Positions 36,104-45,078 of a stretch of DNA of 64,000 nucleotides are shown piece after piece. A program made the translations under genes and the position numbers. Each line of letters opens with the position of its first letter. The first letter of the stretch is position 1. The notes under the pieces were generated by a model. It made no database searches and had not been told where the DNA came from. It saw only the letters and a list, made by a program, of their open reading frames with translations. Source of the DNA: Planktothricoides raciborskii GIHE-MW2. GTDB taxonomy: Bacteria > Cyanobacteriota > Cyanobacteriia > Cyanobacteriales > Laspinemataceae. The stretch lies in contig NZ_CP159837.1 in assembly GCF_040564635.1 (NCBI RefSeq), positions 685,001 through 749,000 of the forward strand, read 5' to 3'.

Positions 36104-37345
36104 CTAAAGTCTCGTCACTTCCTGACGGGCTTTTTGGTCTCGCTGCGCGATGGCGGGTTTCATAATCACTGCTTTATAAGGAATTACCCCAGTGTGTTCG
36201 CTGCCCAACTCCTGGGCGGCTCCCAGGGACAAATCCAATGTGCGGGGCGGAATGTATGGGCCGCGATCGTTAATCCGCACAATCACTGACTTACCATTAT
36301 CTAAGTTTGTCACCTTTAAATAGGTATCAAACGGCAACGAAGGATGAGCCGCCGTTAAGTCATACTGGTTGTAAGTTTCTCCATTCGCCGTCAAACGACC
36401 GTGGAAATAAGGCCCATACCAAGATGCTAAACCCGTGAGAATTTCTTTACTTTCCTGTAACCCGTACATCTGAGATTGGGAATTAGCCAAGGTCAAGGGT
36501 GGAGCAGCCAGGGCTTGACGGAGATTATTAATCCAATTCAAAGCTAACTGTTTTGGGCGATCGTTTAATTGTTCCGCCAAGGTTTCCGAGACAATCAATA
36601 ACACCTCTGAACCAACTTGAATTGCTGGTTGGTTATGGACTATCGTGGCCTCGATCTGCTGTGGATCAAAATTAGGATCTTGCAACAATTGTTGAAGTTG
36701 TAAGCCAAGTACATGGGCAGAAATTGGGTCAGGCAGTTTGCCAACTAAACATCCACCAACCCAAATTTCATAAAAAGAATCCAGAGAATCCATGAATTGA
36801 TAGTTGGGGCTGGTGGGATATGATCGCACCACCTGCACCAGGGTCGCTGTCGCTGTCGCTTTGGCAGGGGTAGTTCCGGGGATGGGCAAAATTTCATCCA
36901 TCCATTGCAACATGGTTTGAGTCGGATTGTCCGAGTCACGGTTGTGAGAAATTAGTTGCCCGGAATTCGCCGCCTGGGTGTCCGTCAACCATATGGGCAA
37001 AAATGATGAGAATTGGGTTTTGGTTTTAATCGGGTCAGGTCGTTGACAAACTTGGCTTTTGCTTGATTTTTTTGAGAGGAAAGATTGCAACAATGGCTTA
37101 ATCAAACCCTCATGCAACTGCAAATCGCTGGACATTTGACCGGATGATTTTCGGCGCTGCTTATGGGACTGTCCCCGTTTCTGAGCCGAATTATGAGCCG
37201 AATTATGATCCGAATTATATGCAACTAATAAAACATTAGCCGCATAAGAGTTATGCCCCGATTCAGCCGCCATTAATACAGGGTTACTCGATGAGAAAAA
37301 ATCAAGTAACCAAGAAGTGAGCCAAACAATTCCTAGATATTCCAT
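36104..37345 (-). CDS. rlpA: RlpA-like septal ring lytic transglycosylase family protein
   Basis: A 413-residue envelope protein. A hydrophobic N-terminus may serve as signal/anchor, a basic Gln/Ser/His-rich stretch follows (about 40-90), a less conserved middle region covers 100-290, and the double-psi beta-barrel RlpA domain lies at about 310-400 ([56 protein letters not shown]). The Asp of the VRINDRGP motif is present. In E. coli and Pseudomonas, RlpA acts on peptidoglycan at the septum. Convergent with trpE, 29 bp apart. Confidence 0.88.
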   Translation of the reverse strand: MEYLGIVWLTSWLLDFFSSSNPVLMAAESGHNSYAANVLLVAYNSDHNSAHNSAQKRGQSHKQRRKSSGQMSSDLQLHEGLIKPLLQSFLSKKSSKSQVCQRPDPIKTKTQFSSFLPIWLTDTQAANSGQLISHNRDSDNPTQTMLQWMDEILPIPGTTPAKATATATLVQVVRSYPTSPNYQFMDSLDSFYEIWVGGCLVGKLPDPISAHVLGLQLQQLLQDPNFDPQQIEATIVHNQPAIQVGSEVLLIVSETLAEQLNDRPKQLALNWINNLRQALAAPPLTLANSQSQMYGLQESKEILTGLASWYGPYFHGRLTANGETYNQYDLTAAHPSLPFDTYLKVTNLDNGKSVIVRINDRGPYIPPRTLDLSLGAAQELGSEHTGVIPYKAVIMKPAIAQRDQKARQEVTRL

Positions 37346-37525
37346 AATGAAAGAATGAACGATGACTGTCTACCCATAGGCAGACTAAGAAATTCGTAAT
37401 AGATTACACGCTGATGCCAAAATAATCAAATGTGTGGGGATCAAAGTGGAAGCGACTAAAAAATGAGTCAACCCATTGATCCCAAGCACAAACTTAATTA
37501 TACTCATCATAATTTTTGAGGCTCT

Positions 37526-38440
37526 ATGAATTCATTAGAATTTTTTATCGTTGATGTATTTGCGGAGACTAAATATAGCGGCAATCAACTGGCTGTATTC
37601 CCCCGCGCTGGTCAAATTTCCCCGGAAATAATGCAACGAATAACCAAGGAAATTAATTATTCAGAAACCACGTTTATCACCCATCACGAGGCGATCAATG
37701 GGGGATATAATGTTCGCATTTTTACCCCTGCCCAAGAGGTTACCTTTGCCGGACATCCGACTTTGGGAACGGCTTATATTATTCAACGCGAATTAATTAA
37801 GGCTCCGGTGGCTCAGGTGAATTTAAATCTGCTAGTTGGTCAAATTACTGTGACATTTGCCTATCAAGATGGCCAAGTGAGTTGCTTACAAATGCAACAA
37901 AAGCCGCCGAAATTTGGACAAGTCATCGACCCTGGGGCTTTGGCAGAAGTATTGAATTTAGAGGGTTCTGAAATTGACGTTCGCGGTAGCGGTGCGGAAC
38001 ACTATCGCTTTCCTTGCCAAGAAGTGTCTACGGGAATTCCATTTATCATTGTGCCGTTGAAAAATCACCAAGCATTAAAACGCGCAAAAGTCAATAGAGA
38101 TAAATATTTTAAATTAATTGAAACGACAGACGCGAAATGTATTTTCATCTTTTGCCCGGAAACCAATCATCCGCAAAATCATTTAAGTGGACGGATGTTT
38201 GGGGATTATTTGGGAGTACCGGAAGATCCAGCCACGGGTAGTGCGAATGGCTGTTTGGCGGGGTATTTGGTGAAGTATCGCTATTTTGGGGAAGATAATA
38301 TTGATGTGCGGGTAGAGCAGGGATATGAAATCGATCGCCCGTCTCTGCTATTTTTGCAAGCATACCCGCAAGCAAACGGGGAAATTGCTGTGTTTGTGGG
38401 CGGTTCGGTGCAATTGGTGGCGAAAGGAGAATTTCTCTAA
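37526..38440 (+). CDS. PhzF family isomerase/epimerase-like protein
   Basis: A 304-residue PhzF-fold protein: FIVDVFAETKYSGNQLAVF at the start, catalytic-type Glu in NYSETTFI (about residue 47), FTPAQEVTFAGHPTLGTAY and the second-lobe motif EDPATGSANGCLAGYLV. Two diaminopimelate-epimerase-like lobes are expected. The family includes the phenazine enzyme PhzF and many proteins of unknown substrate; no phenazine genes are nearby, so a housekeeping isomerase is more likely. ATG 37526, single gene. Confidence 0.9.
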   Translation: MNSLEFFIVDVFAETKYSGNQLAVFPRAGQISPEIMQRITKEINYSETTFITHHEAINGGYNVRIFTPAQEVTFAGHPTLGTAYIIQRELIKAPVAQVNLNLLVGQITVTFAYQDGQVSCLQMQQKPPKFGQVIDPGALAEVLNLEGSEIDVRGSGAEHYRFPCQEVSTGIPFIIVPLKNHQALKRAKVNRDKYFKLIETTDAKCIFIFCPETNHPQNHLSGRMFGDYLGVPEDPATGSANGCLAGYLVKYRYFGEDNIDVRVEQGYEIDRPSLLFLQAYPQANGEIAVFVGGSVQLVAKGEFL

Positions 38441-38522
38441 TTATTCTCTAATTATTCTCTAATTATTATGATGGATGAAGTTTTAAAACAATGGCTGCGA
38501 TCGCCCCTGAATTATGGATGGT

Positions 38523-39029
38523 TCACTTGATATTTATTTGCGTCACCAGGTGAACTAATTCTGGCAAAATCAGGGATGCCATCGCCAGTTTGACTGCCCC
38601 TGAAGAACCGGGAAGGGAAAAAATTAATTTAGATTGATAGACTCCGGCGATCGCCCGTGAAGCGATCGCCCGTGAGCCAATTTCTTGATAACTTAACCAG
38701 CGAAACACCTCTCCAAAACCGGGTAGGGTTTTTTCTAACAGAGAGGCGATCACATCGTAAGTTGTATCCCTGGGAGCAATTCCGGTGCCACCATTAAAAA
38801 TCAATGCATCTAAATCCGGACGCTGGCACCACTGTATAAGTTTACCTTGAATCTGATCTGGTTCATCTGGCAGAATTTGGTAAGCGTTAACCCGATGACC
38901 GGCATCGCCGAGCAACTGCTGAATTAGCTGACCACTGCGATCGGTTTCTACGGTGCGCGTATCACTGACGGTAATCACCGCACATTTCACAGTGATGGGG
39001 TCTGAGTCGGGATGAGGAACTTTTGACAT
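38523..39029 (-). CDS. moaB: MoaB/Mog-type molybdopterin biosynthesis protein
   Basis: A 168-residue MPT-binding protein with CAVITVSDTRTVETDRSGQ, LIFNGGTGIAPRDTTYD (the GGTG and DxT motifs of the fold) and FSLPGSSGAVKLAM. It is expected to adenylylate or bind molybdopterin in molybdenum-cofactor synthesis. ATG 39029 (MSKVPHP) is preferred to the longer frame from 39077. psb28 lies immediately upstream on the same strand (55 bp), so the two may be co-transcribed. Confidence 0.9.
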   Translation of the reverse strand: MSKVPHPDSDPITVKCAVITVSDTRTVETDRSGQLIQQLLGDAGHRVNAYQILPDEPDQIQGKLIQWCQRPDLDALIFNGGTGIAPRDTTYDVIASLLEKTLPGFGEVFRWLSYQEIGSRAIASRAIAGVYQSKLIFSLPGSSGAVKLAMASLILPELVHLVTQINIK

Positions 39030-39083
39030 TGATTTAAAACGGTGGCGATCGCGATTACGGATGAGTAATTTTACCAAAAAAAA

Positions 39084-39419
39084 CTATGACTTATTCAAGC
39101 CTAATCCATGATCCTCGGCGTAGCGTTCCATAAACCGCATAAACCGATCCCACTCTGCCGCAGATTTCATAATATGAAGGGCTTCAATGCCGACTGGTTC
39201 ACCATTGACGAATTTCGCCTTCACATCTCGGCAAGTAATTTCCCCTTCTTCATCCACCAGATACATCCCCGTAATTTCATTCAGATTATCTTTATCCAAA
39301 GCCTTGGGGCGATCGAAAAAAAAGGTAGCGGTGCTATTGTTGCCACTGCGAGAGCGAGTCAAACGCACATCTGGCACCACTTCTTCGTCAACTCCCCTGG
39401 AAAATTGAATTGTCGCCAT
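39084..39419 (-). CDS. psb28: Psb28 (Psb28-1), photosystem II assembly protein
   Basis: The main Psb28 protein, 111 residues: [21 protein letters not shown] at the N-terminus, [23 protein letters not shown] and [11 protein letters not shown] at the end. It associates with CP47-containing assembly intermediates and is implicated in photosystem II repair and chlorophyll synthesis. The paralogue at 4918-5271 is clearly diverged from it. ATG 39419. Confidence 0.97.
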   Translation of the reverse strand: MATIQFSRGVDEEVVPDVRLTRSRSGNNSTATFFFDRPKALDKDNLNEITGMYLVDEEGEITCRDVKAKFVNGEPVGIEALHIMKSAAEWDRFMRFMERYAEDHGLGLNKS

Positions 39420-39491
39420 AAGCTGTTAACTTTTGTAAACGATTAATGATTTTTATTCTCGCATTAATTAGAACCCGATACAAATCTGATC

Positions 39492-39578
39492 GGTTGTTCT
39501 TGGTTGTTGGTTGTTGGTTGTTGGTTGTTGGTTGTTGGTTGTTGGTTGTTGGTTCTTGGTTGTTGGTTGTTGGTTCTT
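39492..39578. repeat. STRR array, GGTTGTT heptamers
   Basis: About eleven GGTTGTT/GGTTCTT units upstream of psb28 and downstream of the LOG-family gene. Confidence 0.95.
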
Positions 39579-39648
39579 AGACTGTTATAATGTTTTATCT
39601 GTTATCTGTTATTTGCAGAATATAAAAACTCTCCTGGGGAAAAAAGCA

Positions 39649-40719
39649 CTACCTTTGCTCTGGATGCAAGGACTCAGAGGCGATCAGGCCAAATTGATTA
39701 ATCCGGTGAATTAGCTGATATAAGCGACCAAAATCCCGCCGGTTAAAATGCAATACCAAACGGGGCAGCTTTTCCGTCTCATCTCCTTGTTCGGCGGGCA
39801 ATGCGGCACTTTTAGTAATTGCTCCACTCAGCAAAATATCGCTAAAATCCGCATTAAGTTCTGCCACCGTAGCATCGGACAGTTCACATTTGAGCCGCAA
39901 CACAAACTGCTCGTCTACATAACGACTGGAGTGATAAACCTGATAAAAGTTGGCGATCACCTGACAAGCTTCATCCACATTATCGGTAATCGTGTAGAGA
40001 CTCGAATCGTCAGGGCTAATCAAACCCCTTTGGGCTAAGTTCTTCGTAATATAGGCTTGCCAGTCTTGCCAGTAGTGTCCTCCGGGTGGATCGATCAGCA
40101 CCAGAGGGGCAGGGCCAAAGCGACCATTTTGGGTCAGGGTCAAGGTTTCAAACGCCTCATCCAGGGTGCCAAAGCCACCGGGAAACAGCGCGATCGCATC
40201 ACTTTCCTTGAGAAAAAATAACTTACGAGTGAAAAAATACTTAAAATTAATCAGTTTCTCATTTTCGGCAATAAACGGATTGGCGCTTTGTTCATGGGGC
40301 AACTGAATATTCAGACCAAAAGAACAGTGAGTTCCAGCCCCTTCATTTCCCGCTTGCATAATCCCGCCACCGGCGCCGGTCATCACCATAAAGCCCAATT
40401 CCGTGACTTTACGGGCAAACTCAAAGGCCATCCGATATTCTGGACTATCTGCGGCTAATCGGGCTGAACCAAAAATGGTCACTTTTCTGACATGGCGATA
40501 AGGCTGAAACACCTCAAAGCCTTGCTGCATATCTTGCAACGCAGCACTGAGAATTTTCCAGTCCAAACGTGAAATCTTGTCACCTTCAGCGACCAGAGCC
40601 AAAATCGTCGCCAGCGATCGAGAAATCCATTTCTGATACGGCAAGTCAGGGAGTTGCTCTAACAACTGATCAACCTGTGCATCAAGAGAAAAAGAGGAAG
40701 AAGAATTAAAAGAAGCCAT
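39649..40719 (-). CDS. LOG family protein (lysine-decarboxylase-like fold)
   Basis: A 356-residue protein with the two LOG motifs, GGGIMQAGNEGA (near 140) and PGGFGTLDE (near 200), which in LOG enzymes mark phosphoribohydrolases that release cytokinin bases or act on nucleotides. It is longer than plant-type LOG (about 200 residues): an N-terminal extension of about 90 residues and a C-terminal extension of about 100 residues are typical of the cyanobacterial/actinobacterial TIGR00730-type long form. ATG 40719 (MASFNSS) is preferred over 40779. Substrate not determined. Confidence 0.88.
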   Translation of the reverse strand: MASFNSSSSFSLDAQVDQLLEQLPDLPYQKWISRSLATILALVAEGDKISRLDWKILSAALQDMQQGFEVFQPYRHVRKVTIFGSARLAADSPEYRMAFEFARKVTELGFMVMTGAGGGIMQAGNEGAGTHCSFGLNIQLPHEQSANPFIAENEKLINFKYFFTRKLFFLKESDAIALFPGGFGTLDEAFETLTLTQNGRFGPAPLVLIDPPGGHYWQDWQAYITKNLAQRGLISPDDSSLYTITDNVDEACQVIANFYQVYHSSRYVDEQFVLRLKCELSDATVAELNADFSDILLSGAITKSAALPAEQGDETEKLPRLVLHFNRRDFGRLYQLIHRINQFGLIASESLHPEQR

Positions 40720-40919
40720 AAGAGGGTTGGCAGCGGGAGGACAGTCGGCAAATTGAGTTGGCAATTCTAAAGAGAACATTAGAGAACATTAACATTGCCG
40801 CTGTTTAGCTAAGAAGTTTTTTTCAAAAAAAGAAACCCCGCACCAGGGTCTGCCCGGACGGGTTTTTCCTTGCGGAGCAAGCTGAAACTCATCGACGCCA
40901 AAGGGAGCAACATCCCGGA

Positions 40920-40965
40920 TTGGGTCAGGTAGGGGTTTTGTTAATTCAACCCATACCTGACCCAA
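40920..40965. repeat. 12-bp inverted repeat downstream of trxA
   Basis: TTGGGTCAGGTA (40920-40931) and TACCTGACCCAA (40954-40965) face each other. No T tract in the minus direction; a likely transcript-end hairpin of trxA. Confidence 0.7.
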
Positions 40966-41021
40966 CCCGACCCAAAGACGATCCAAAGCGTTCAGCTTGT
41001 TTTGGCTGGGGCAGACAAGCA

Positions 41022-41345
41022 CTAGAGATATTTTTCTAAAGTATTTGCCAAGGTGGTTTTTGGCACTGCGCCCACAACCATATCAACCCGTTGACCTCCT
41101 TTGAAGATCATCAGGGTAGGAATACTGCGGATTCCATACTGACTCGCCACATTGGGATTTTCATCGGTGTTCAATTTGACCACTTTTAGCTGACCGGCGT
41201 ACTGTGTGGCTATTTCATCCACCACAGGCGCCACCATCCGGCACGGACCGCACCACGGTGCCCAAAAATCAACGAGTACGGGAATTTCACTGTCAAGAAC
41301 TTCTTGCTTAAAAGTAGCATCTGTAACAGGGGCTGCTGCTGACAT
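41022..41345 (-). CDS. trxA: thioredoxin (m type)
   Basis: A 107-residue thioredoxin with active site W31-C-G-P-C35 ([10 protein letters not shown]), KLNTDENP and the cis-Pro loop [10 protein letters not shown]. Reduces target disulfides, including in light-regulated enzymes. AAGGA precedes ATG 41345; a start seven codons upstream is less likely. It lies downstream of Yfr1 and guaB3 on the same strand, an order known from several cyanobacteria. Confidence 0.97.
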   Translation of the reverse strand: MSAAAPVTDATFKQEVLDSEIPVLVDFWAPWCGPCRMVAPVVDEIATQYAGQLKVVKLNTDENPNVASQYGIRSIPTLMIFKGGQRVDMVVGAVPKTTLANTLEKYL

Positions 41346-41984
41346 TGTTGCGAATCCTTTTCTCAATAGTTTTTCTGAGATTAATGTATCCCCGACTGCC
41401 GCGTTTTAGTGTGAAGGCCGCAAAAGAGCCGAGATCAATCAGCGCTTTATTGACCCTTCTGATCTACGGGCAAAAGACCCTCGCCAAACGGTTGACTTTA
41501 CCAAATTAGACAAAAAGTCAAACAGGAATTACTTCCTTGGGCAGCGGAAAGCGGTTACTCAGATGAAAAACCGGGCTATTTTTTTTGATTACAGCACTCT
41601 TTCCGCCAAACGGCAAGTCAACCAACCTAAGTTTACGGCGTGAGCTTGTCAGGGACTACAGGTAATTCTACCATCCACTCAAGCTCACGGAGTGAACCTA
41701 CAAGTGGATTTGGCCATTAAACATTAAACATGAAAAATTGGCGAGGTTTTCTTTAAGCCGTCTTTGGCATTAAATCATTAAAGCCTTTCAATACATTCAA
41801 GGGGTTCAGAAGCGTTGTGTCACATGACCACCAAGGGGTTACAGCGACAGATATTAAATGATCGTTAATTCTTAGACAATTCTTAGACGAGTGACATCCT
41901 GAAATGTTGTCAGCGGGATCAGACAAGGGAAGATCCTGAAACAGCAGACGATCCATAGTATATAGGAGGGGATAGATCATGCCA
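41346..41984. other. spacer between Yfr1 and trxA
   Basis: Contains an inverted repeat CGTGAGCTTG (41639-41648)/CAAGCTCACG (41680-41689) and a T-rich stretch near 41580. An open frame covering part of it also covers Yfr1 and is not a protein gene. trxA promoter expected here. Confidence 0.55.
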
Positions 41985-42056
41985 AAAAGGAACCGCCCGA
42001 ACAAGGTTCGGGCGGAGTGTGGTGTGAGGAGTGAACGGAAACATGCGTCTCCGCTA
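41985..42056 (-). ncRNA. yfr1: Yfr1 small RNA
   Basis: On the minus strand: a short 5' stem CGGAGAC/GTTTCCG with loop GCAT, then an unpaired region with the invariant motif ACTCCTCACAC (42023-42033), then terminator stem CCGCCCGAAC/GTTCGGGCGG (3-nt loop) followed by TTCCTTTTT. This is the full Yfr1 plan. Yfr1 is a near-universal cyanobacterial sRNA, often between guaB and trxA, that base-pairs with outer-membrane protein mRNAs through the CUCCUCAC core. A -10 like TACAAT (42064-42069) lies seven bases upstream of the predicted start. Confidence 0.93.
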
Positions 42057-42063
42057 TTCTCTA

Positions 42064-42069
42064 TTGTAA
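42064..42069 (-). promoter_or_regulatory. -10 element of yfr1
   Basis: TACAAT on the minus strand, seven bases before the predicted 5' end at about 42056. No clear -35 box. Confidence 0.6.
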
Positions 42070-42119
42070 TCAATAGATCGGTTTAATGCGTACTAAATCA
42101 GTTAAAATTTTCAGATTTG

Positions 42120-42260
42120 ACACAAAACCAGGCTTCTTTAAGGAGTGCAACATTTAACCTTCCTAAAGCGCTCACTCCTGAGCATTTAGGGTAGGTACAG
42201 CATCACCAATAACGGTGAAGGCTGTAGCGGGCAAAGCTCGCAACATAATGTTGCTTTTCG
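42120..42260 (-). ncRNA. candidate omega-RNA / right-end remnant of the tnpB element
   Basis: Past the tnpB stop, GGAGTG and CACTCC can pair across GAGCGCTTTAGGAAGG..., followed by TTAAAG. In IS605-type elements the 3' end of tnpB and the adjoining hairpins form the guide RNA scaffold. This is positional inference; no boundary is certain. Confidence 0.35.
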
Positions 42261-43045
42261 CCGTTGACATCTCGTGGAAGTCGGAACCCGCAATTGGGAC
42301 ATTGAAAAATCTTGGCGCCACCGAGTCGGTTGTGAATACGACCGCAATTGGTGCAGGTTTTGGATGTGTAGGACTCGTTACACCGAATCCCCAAAACACC
42401 ATTCCGTTCAGCCATCGCGCTCAAAGCTGCTGCAAATCTGGAATGACTCCATGTCAGCATATTTCTCACCGACTTGCGGTTGATTTTGCGCCCTGACTTA
42501 ATCACCATCTCAGAAACCTGATAGGTCGGCAAAAAGATGGTTTTATAATTCCTCACCAAAAAGGATGCCACCAAGGGGGTGTAAGTCTTTAACTAAGCCA
42601 GAAATCCGCTCCCTGAGCAGGTTAGCAGCTTTTATCATCAGATATAGCTTACGTTTAGATTTGGATAGGGCAGCGCGACTCAAGAGATGGTCTAGGTGCG
42701 AACACAAGCGATTGATGCGTCCGATGTCTCCCCGTCCCACCTCTAAAATGCCGTCCCCGTCATATCCCGTCAAAAAAGCCCGATTGCCCGGGTCTAATGC
42801 CATGACTCCGGTGTTTAATGAGCTAGTTTCTGTAACCCGCACCGGAATACAAGCCAGCCATTTTCCTCTCTGATCAACCAGTTCAGTGCCGTAAATACAC
42901 TCTGTTGGCATTGGTTGAGATGCCTTAAAAGTTAAACCCTTGGTCGTTCTTGGATACCAAGTTCCGACTTTAAACTGAATTGTTTGTGACTTGGCTCGAC
43001 AAGACTGAAAGCGGGCAACGCCACCGTTGCGTCTGGCTTGCCGAA
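42172..43045 (-). pseudogene. TnpB (IS200/IS605-type, OrfB) remnant, truncated and frameshifted
   Basis: Three frames join into one TnpB. From about 43045: FRQARRNGG...QTIQFKVGTW, then VMALDPGNRAFLTGYDG (first RuvC Asp); after a frameshift near 42575, LVASFLVRNYKTIFLPTYQVSEMV, SVRNMLTWSHSRFAAAL, ESYTSKTCTNCG and FQCPNCGF (zinc ribbon) and DVNG; after a second shift near 42255, AKSNIMLRALPA up to the stop at 42172. About 70-100 N-terminal codons are missing and a stop lies just upstream. PTYQ replaces the usual PTFE. No TnpA. It sits between guaB3 and Yfr1, so it is an insertion into a conserved gene order. Confidence 0.85.
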
Positions 43046-43064
43046 AGGCATCTCACCAGTCAAA

Positions 43065-44228
43065 CTACTTACCCATTCCCAGTTGTTGGGCTTTTTGATA
43101 CACCTTGCCTTCCGTGAGTAACGACGGTGCGATCACCACTTCCACCTCTTGCATTTCTTTCAGGTTCTTGGCGCCTAAAGTTCCCATGCTGGTTTTTAAT
43201 GCCCCTAGGAGGTTATGAGTGCCATCGTCAAGTTGTGCCGGTCCACGCAAAATTTGCTCCAAGGTGCCGGTGCTGCCGACGCGAATGCGAGTCCCGCGAG
43301 GTAATACGGGGCTAGGAGTGGCCATGCCCCAGTGATAACCGCGTCCGGGAGCTTCTTTGGCTCTGGCAAAAGGAGAACCAATCATCACACCATCTGCGCC
43401 ACACGCAATACATTTACAGATGTCACCGCCGGTAATTAAGCCACCATCGGCAATCACAGGCACATATTTACCTGTTTCCCGATAAAATTCTTCCCGGGCG
43501 GCGGCACAGTCAGCCACTGCCGTGGCTTGGGGGACGCCGACACCTAAGACCCCACGAGAGGTACAAGCTGCCCCAGGGCCAATTCCCACTAAAATCGCTG
43601 CCGCTCCAGCTTTCATTAATTTAAGAGTGACTTCATAAGTGACACAATTGCCTAAAATAACTGGCACTGGCATTTCGGCACAGAATTTTTCTAGGTTTAA
43701 TGGGGTGACTGACTCTGGAGACAAGTGATCCGTAGAAACCACGGTTGCTTGAATAAAAAATAAGTCAGCACCGGCTTTGGCGACTACGGAGCCAAATTGA
43801 GATGCACCGGCAGGAGTGGCACTGACCGCCGCAATTCCCCCTTGGCTTTTGATTTGCGAAATCCGCTTTTCAATTAACGCTGGTTTAATCGGCTCGGCAT
43901 ACAGTTGCTGCATCAGAGAGACAAATTCTTCTTTGCCGACGGAGGCAATGCGATCGAGTACAGGTTCTGGATCGTCATAACGAGTTTGGATCCCTTCGAG
44001 GTTGAGAACTCCAAGGCCTCCGAGTTTAGATAACAAGACTGCCATCTTTACGTCCACCACACCATCCATTGCACTGGCGATGATGGGAATTTCTCGCTCA
44101 ATGCCACCGATCGCCCAAGAAGTATCTGGCAAACTCGGATCAATGGTTCTGGTTCCAGGAACTAGGGCAATTTCATCAATTCCGTAAGCGCGGCGAGCCG
44201 TTTTACCCCGCCCGATTAAAATATCCAC
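43065..44228 (-). CDS. guaB3: GuaB3-type IMP dehydrogenase family protein
   Basis: A 387-residue IMP dehydrogenase-fold enzyme (IMP to XMP, guanine nucleotide synthesis). Catalytic Cys in [15 protein letters not shown]; phosphate-binding [28 protein letters not shown]; start [16 protein letters not shown] is typical of the GuaB3 branch of cyanobacteria and actinobacteria. It lacks the CBS domains of canonical GuaB, which explains its shorter length. GTG start at 44228. The tnpB remnant follows within about 20 bp of its stop codon. Confidence 0.93.
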   Translation of the reverse strand: MDILIGRGKTARRAYGIDEIALVPGTRTIDPSLPDTSWAIGGIEREIPIIASAMDGVVDVKMAVLLSKLGGLGVLNLEGIQTRYDDPEPVLDRIASVGKEEFVSLMQQLYAEPIKPALIEKRISQIKSQGGIAAVSATPAGASQFGSVVAKAGADLFFIQATVVSTDHLSPESVTPLNLEKFCAEMPVPVILGNCVTYEVTLKLMKAGAAAILVGIGPGAACTSRGVLGVGVPQATAVADCAAAREEFYRETGKYVPVIADGGLITGGDICKCIACGADGVMIGSPFARAKEAPGRGYHWGMATPSPVLPRGTRIRVGSTGTLEQILRGPAQLDDGTHNLLGALKTSMGTLGAKNLKEMQEVEVVIAPSLLTEGKVYQKAQQLGMGK

Positions 44229-45078
44229 TTCTTTTATTTATTCCCAAGACTATTTAAGTTACATTAGCAAATTTTGGAGTGTTCAAAAGTACAAATTTCG
44301 TATTTAGGGGATAAAAGTCCGGTTGAGGGGGATCCTGGAGCGGCTTTCGAGTTTGGCAAACACAAGACTTTCCTCTAATATTGTTCTAGAGGAATTTTGG
44401 CTAAATCGTGACAGAATTGGCATGGGTTTCCCTGTTGAATCCCTGTTAAATGGGTTAAGCTTTTGTGAAATCCAGGTTTGTTGACAATTTGTTGACAATG
44501 TTGACAAGATGAATGCCGATGATCCATTCCGGCGCTTGAACCAGTTGGGCAACTGTCAAGGGTAGACCAGAAAGGGGCATGAGACTTCGCCTCTGAGTCC
44601 GAGCCCCAGAAAATTCCTGCTTCGCAAAGGATTTCATCGATGAAGAATATGGATTTTCTACCAGGCTTGTCACCCACTCTGGGCAGTCAATCGTCAAACT
44701 TGCCTATTGGCTGACAATTGATTTAAGGGAGTCGGGTAAATTGAACACAGAATCAGTGAAGTTTAATCCCTATCAATCCTCAAATAGTAATCCTTTCGGT
44801 TAGTTTGCTCGGAGGAACAACTCACGAATCAATCAGGTCATAGAGCATTGGATGCAATATTTTTTGGCGGATTTGATGCCATGATGAATATTACCTTGGC
44901 GATTCTTCGTGCTGGGTTTTCCCTAATAAAATAGGGTGGCTCATCCGACGAGGCTGAAATTTGTAAGTTACTCAGTAAAGTTTAGTAAAATAGATTGATA
45001 TAGATTGATTCAGATTTGTCAAGTTTACTGATTTTGACTAAACAATTTTATTTTTTCTTTATGGGCATGGGAGGGAGT
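44229..45078. other. 850-bp spacer without a confident gene
   Basis: Several overlapping minus-strand frames (about 44304-44697) exist, one reading TIDCPEWVTSLVENPYSSS from a TTG and ending at 44455. None has an ATG with ribosome-binding site or a family motif that I recognise. This could be a decayed gene. The part nearer 45078 holds the upstream region of the DUF4214 gene. Confidence 0.45.

Noticed and set aside
40789-41022. 77-residue minus-strand frame between trxA and the LOG gene
   Set aside because: It translates the inverted repeat at 40920-40965 and has no family features.
41753-42073. 106-residue open frame on the minus strand
   Set aside because: It lies over Yfr1 and its promoter; no family similarity, and the RNA features explain the sequence.
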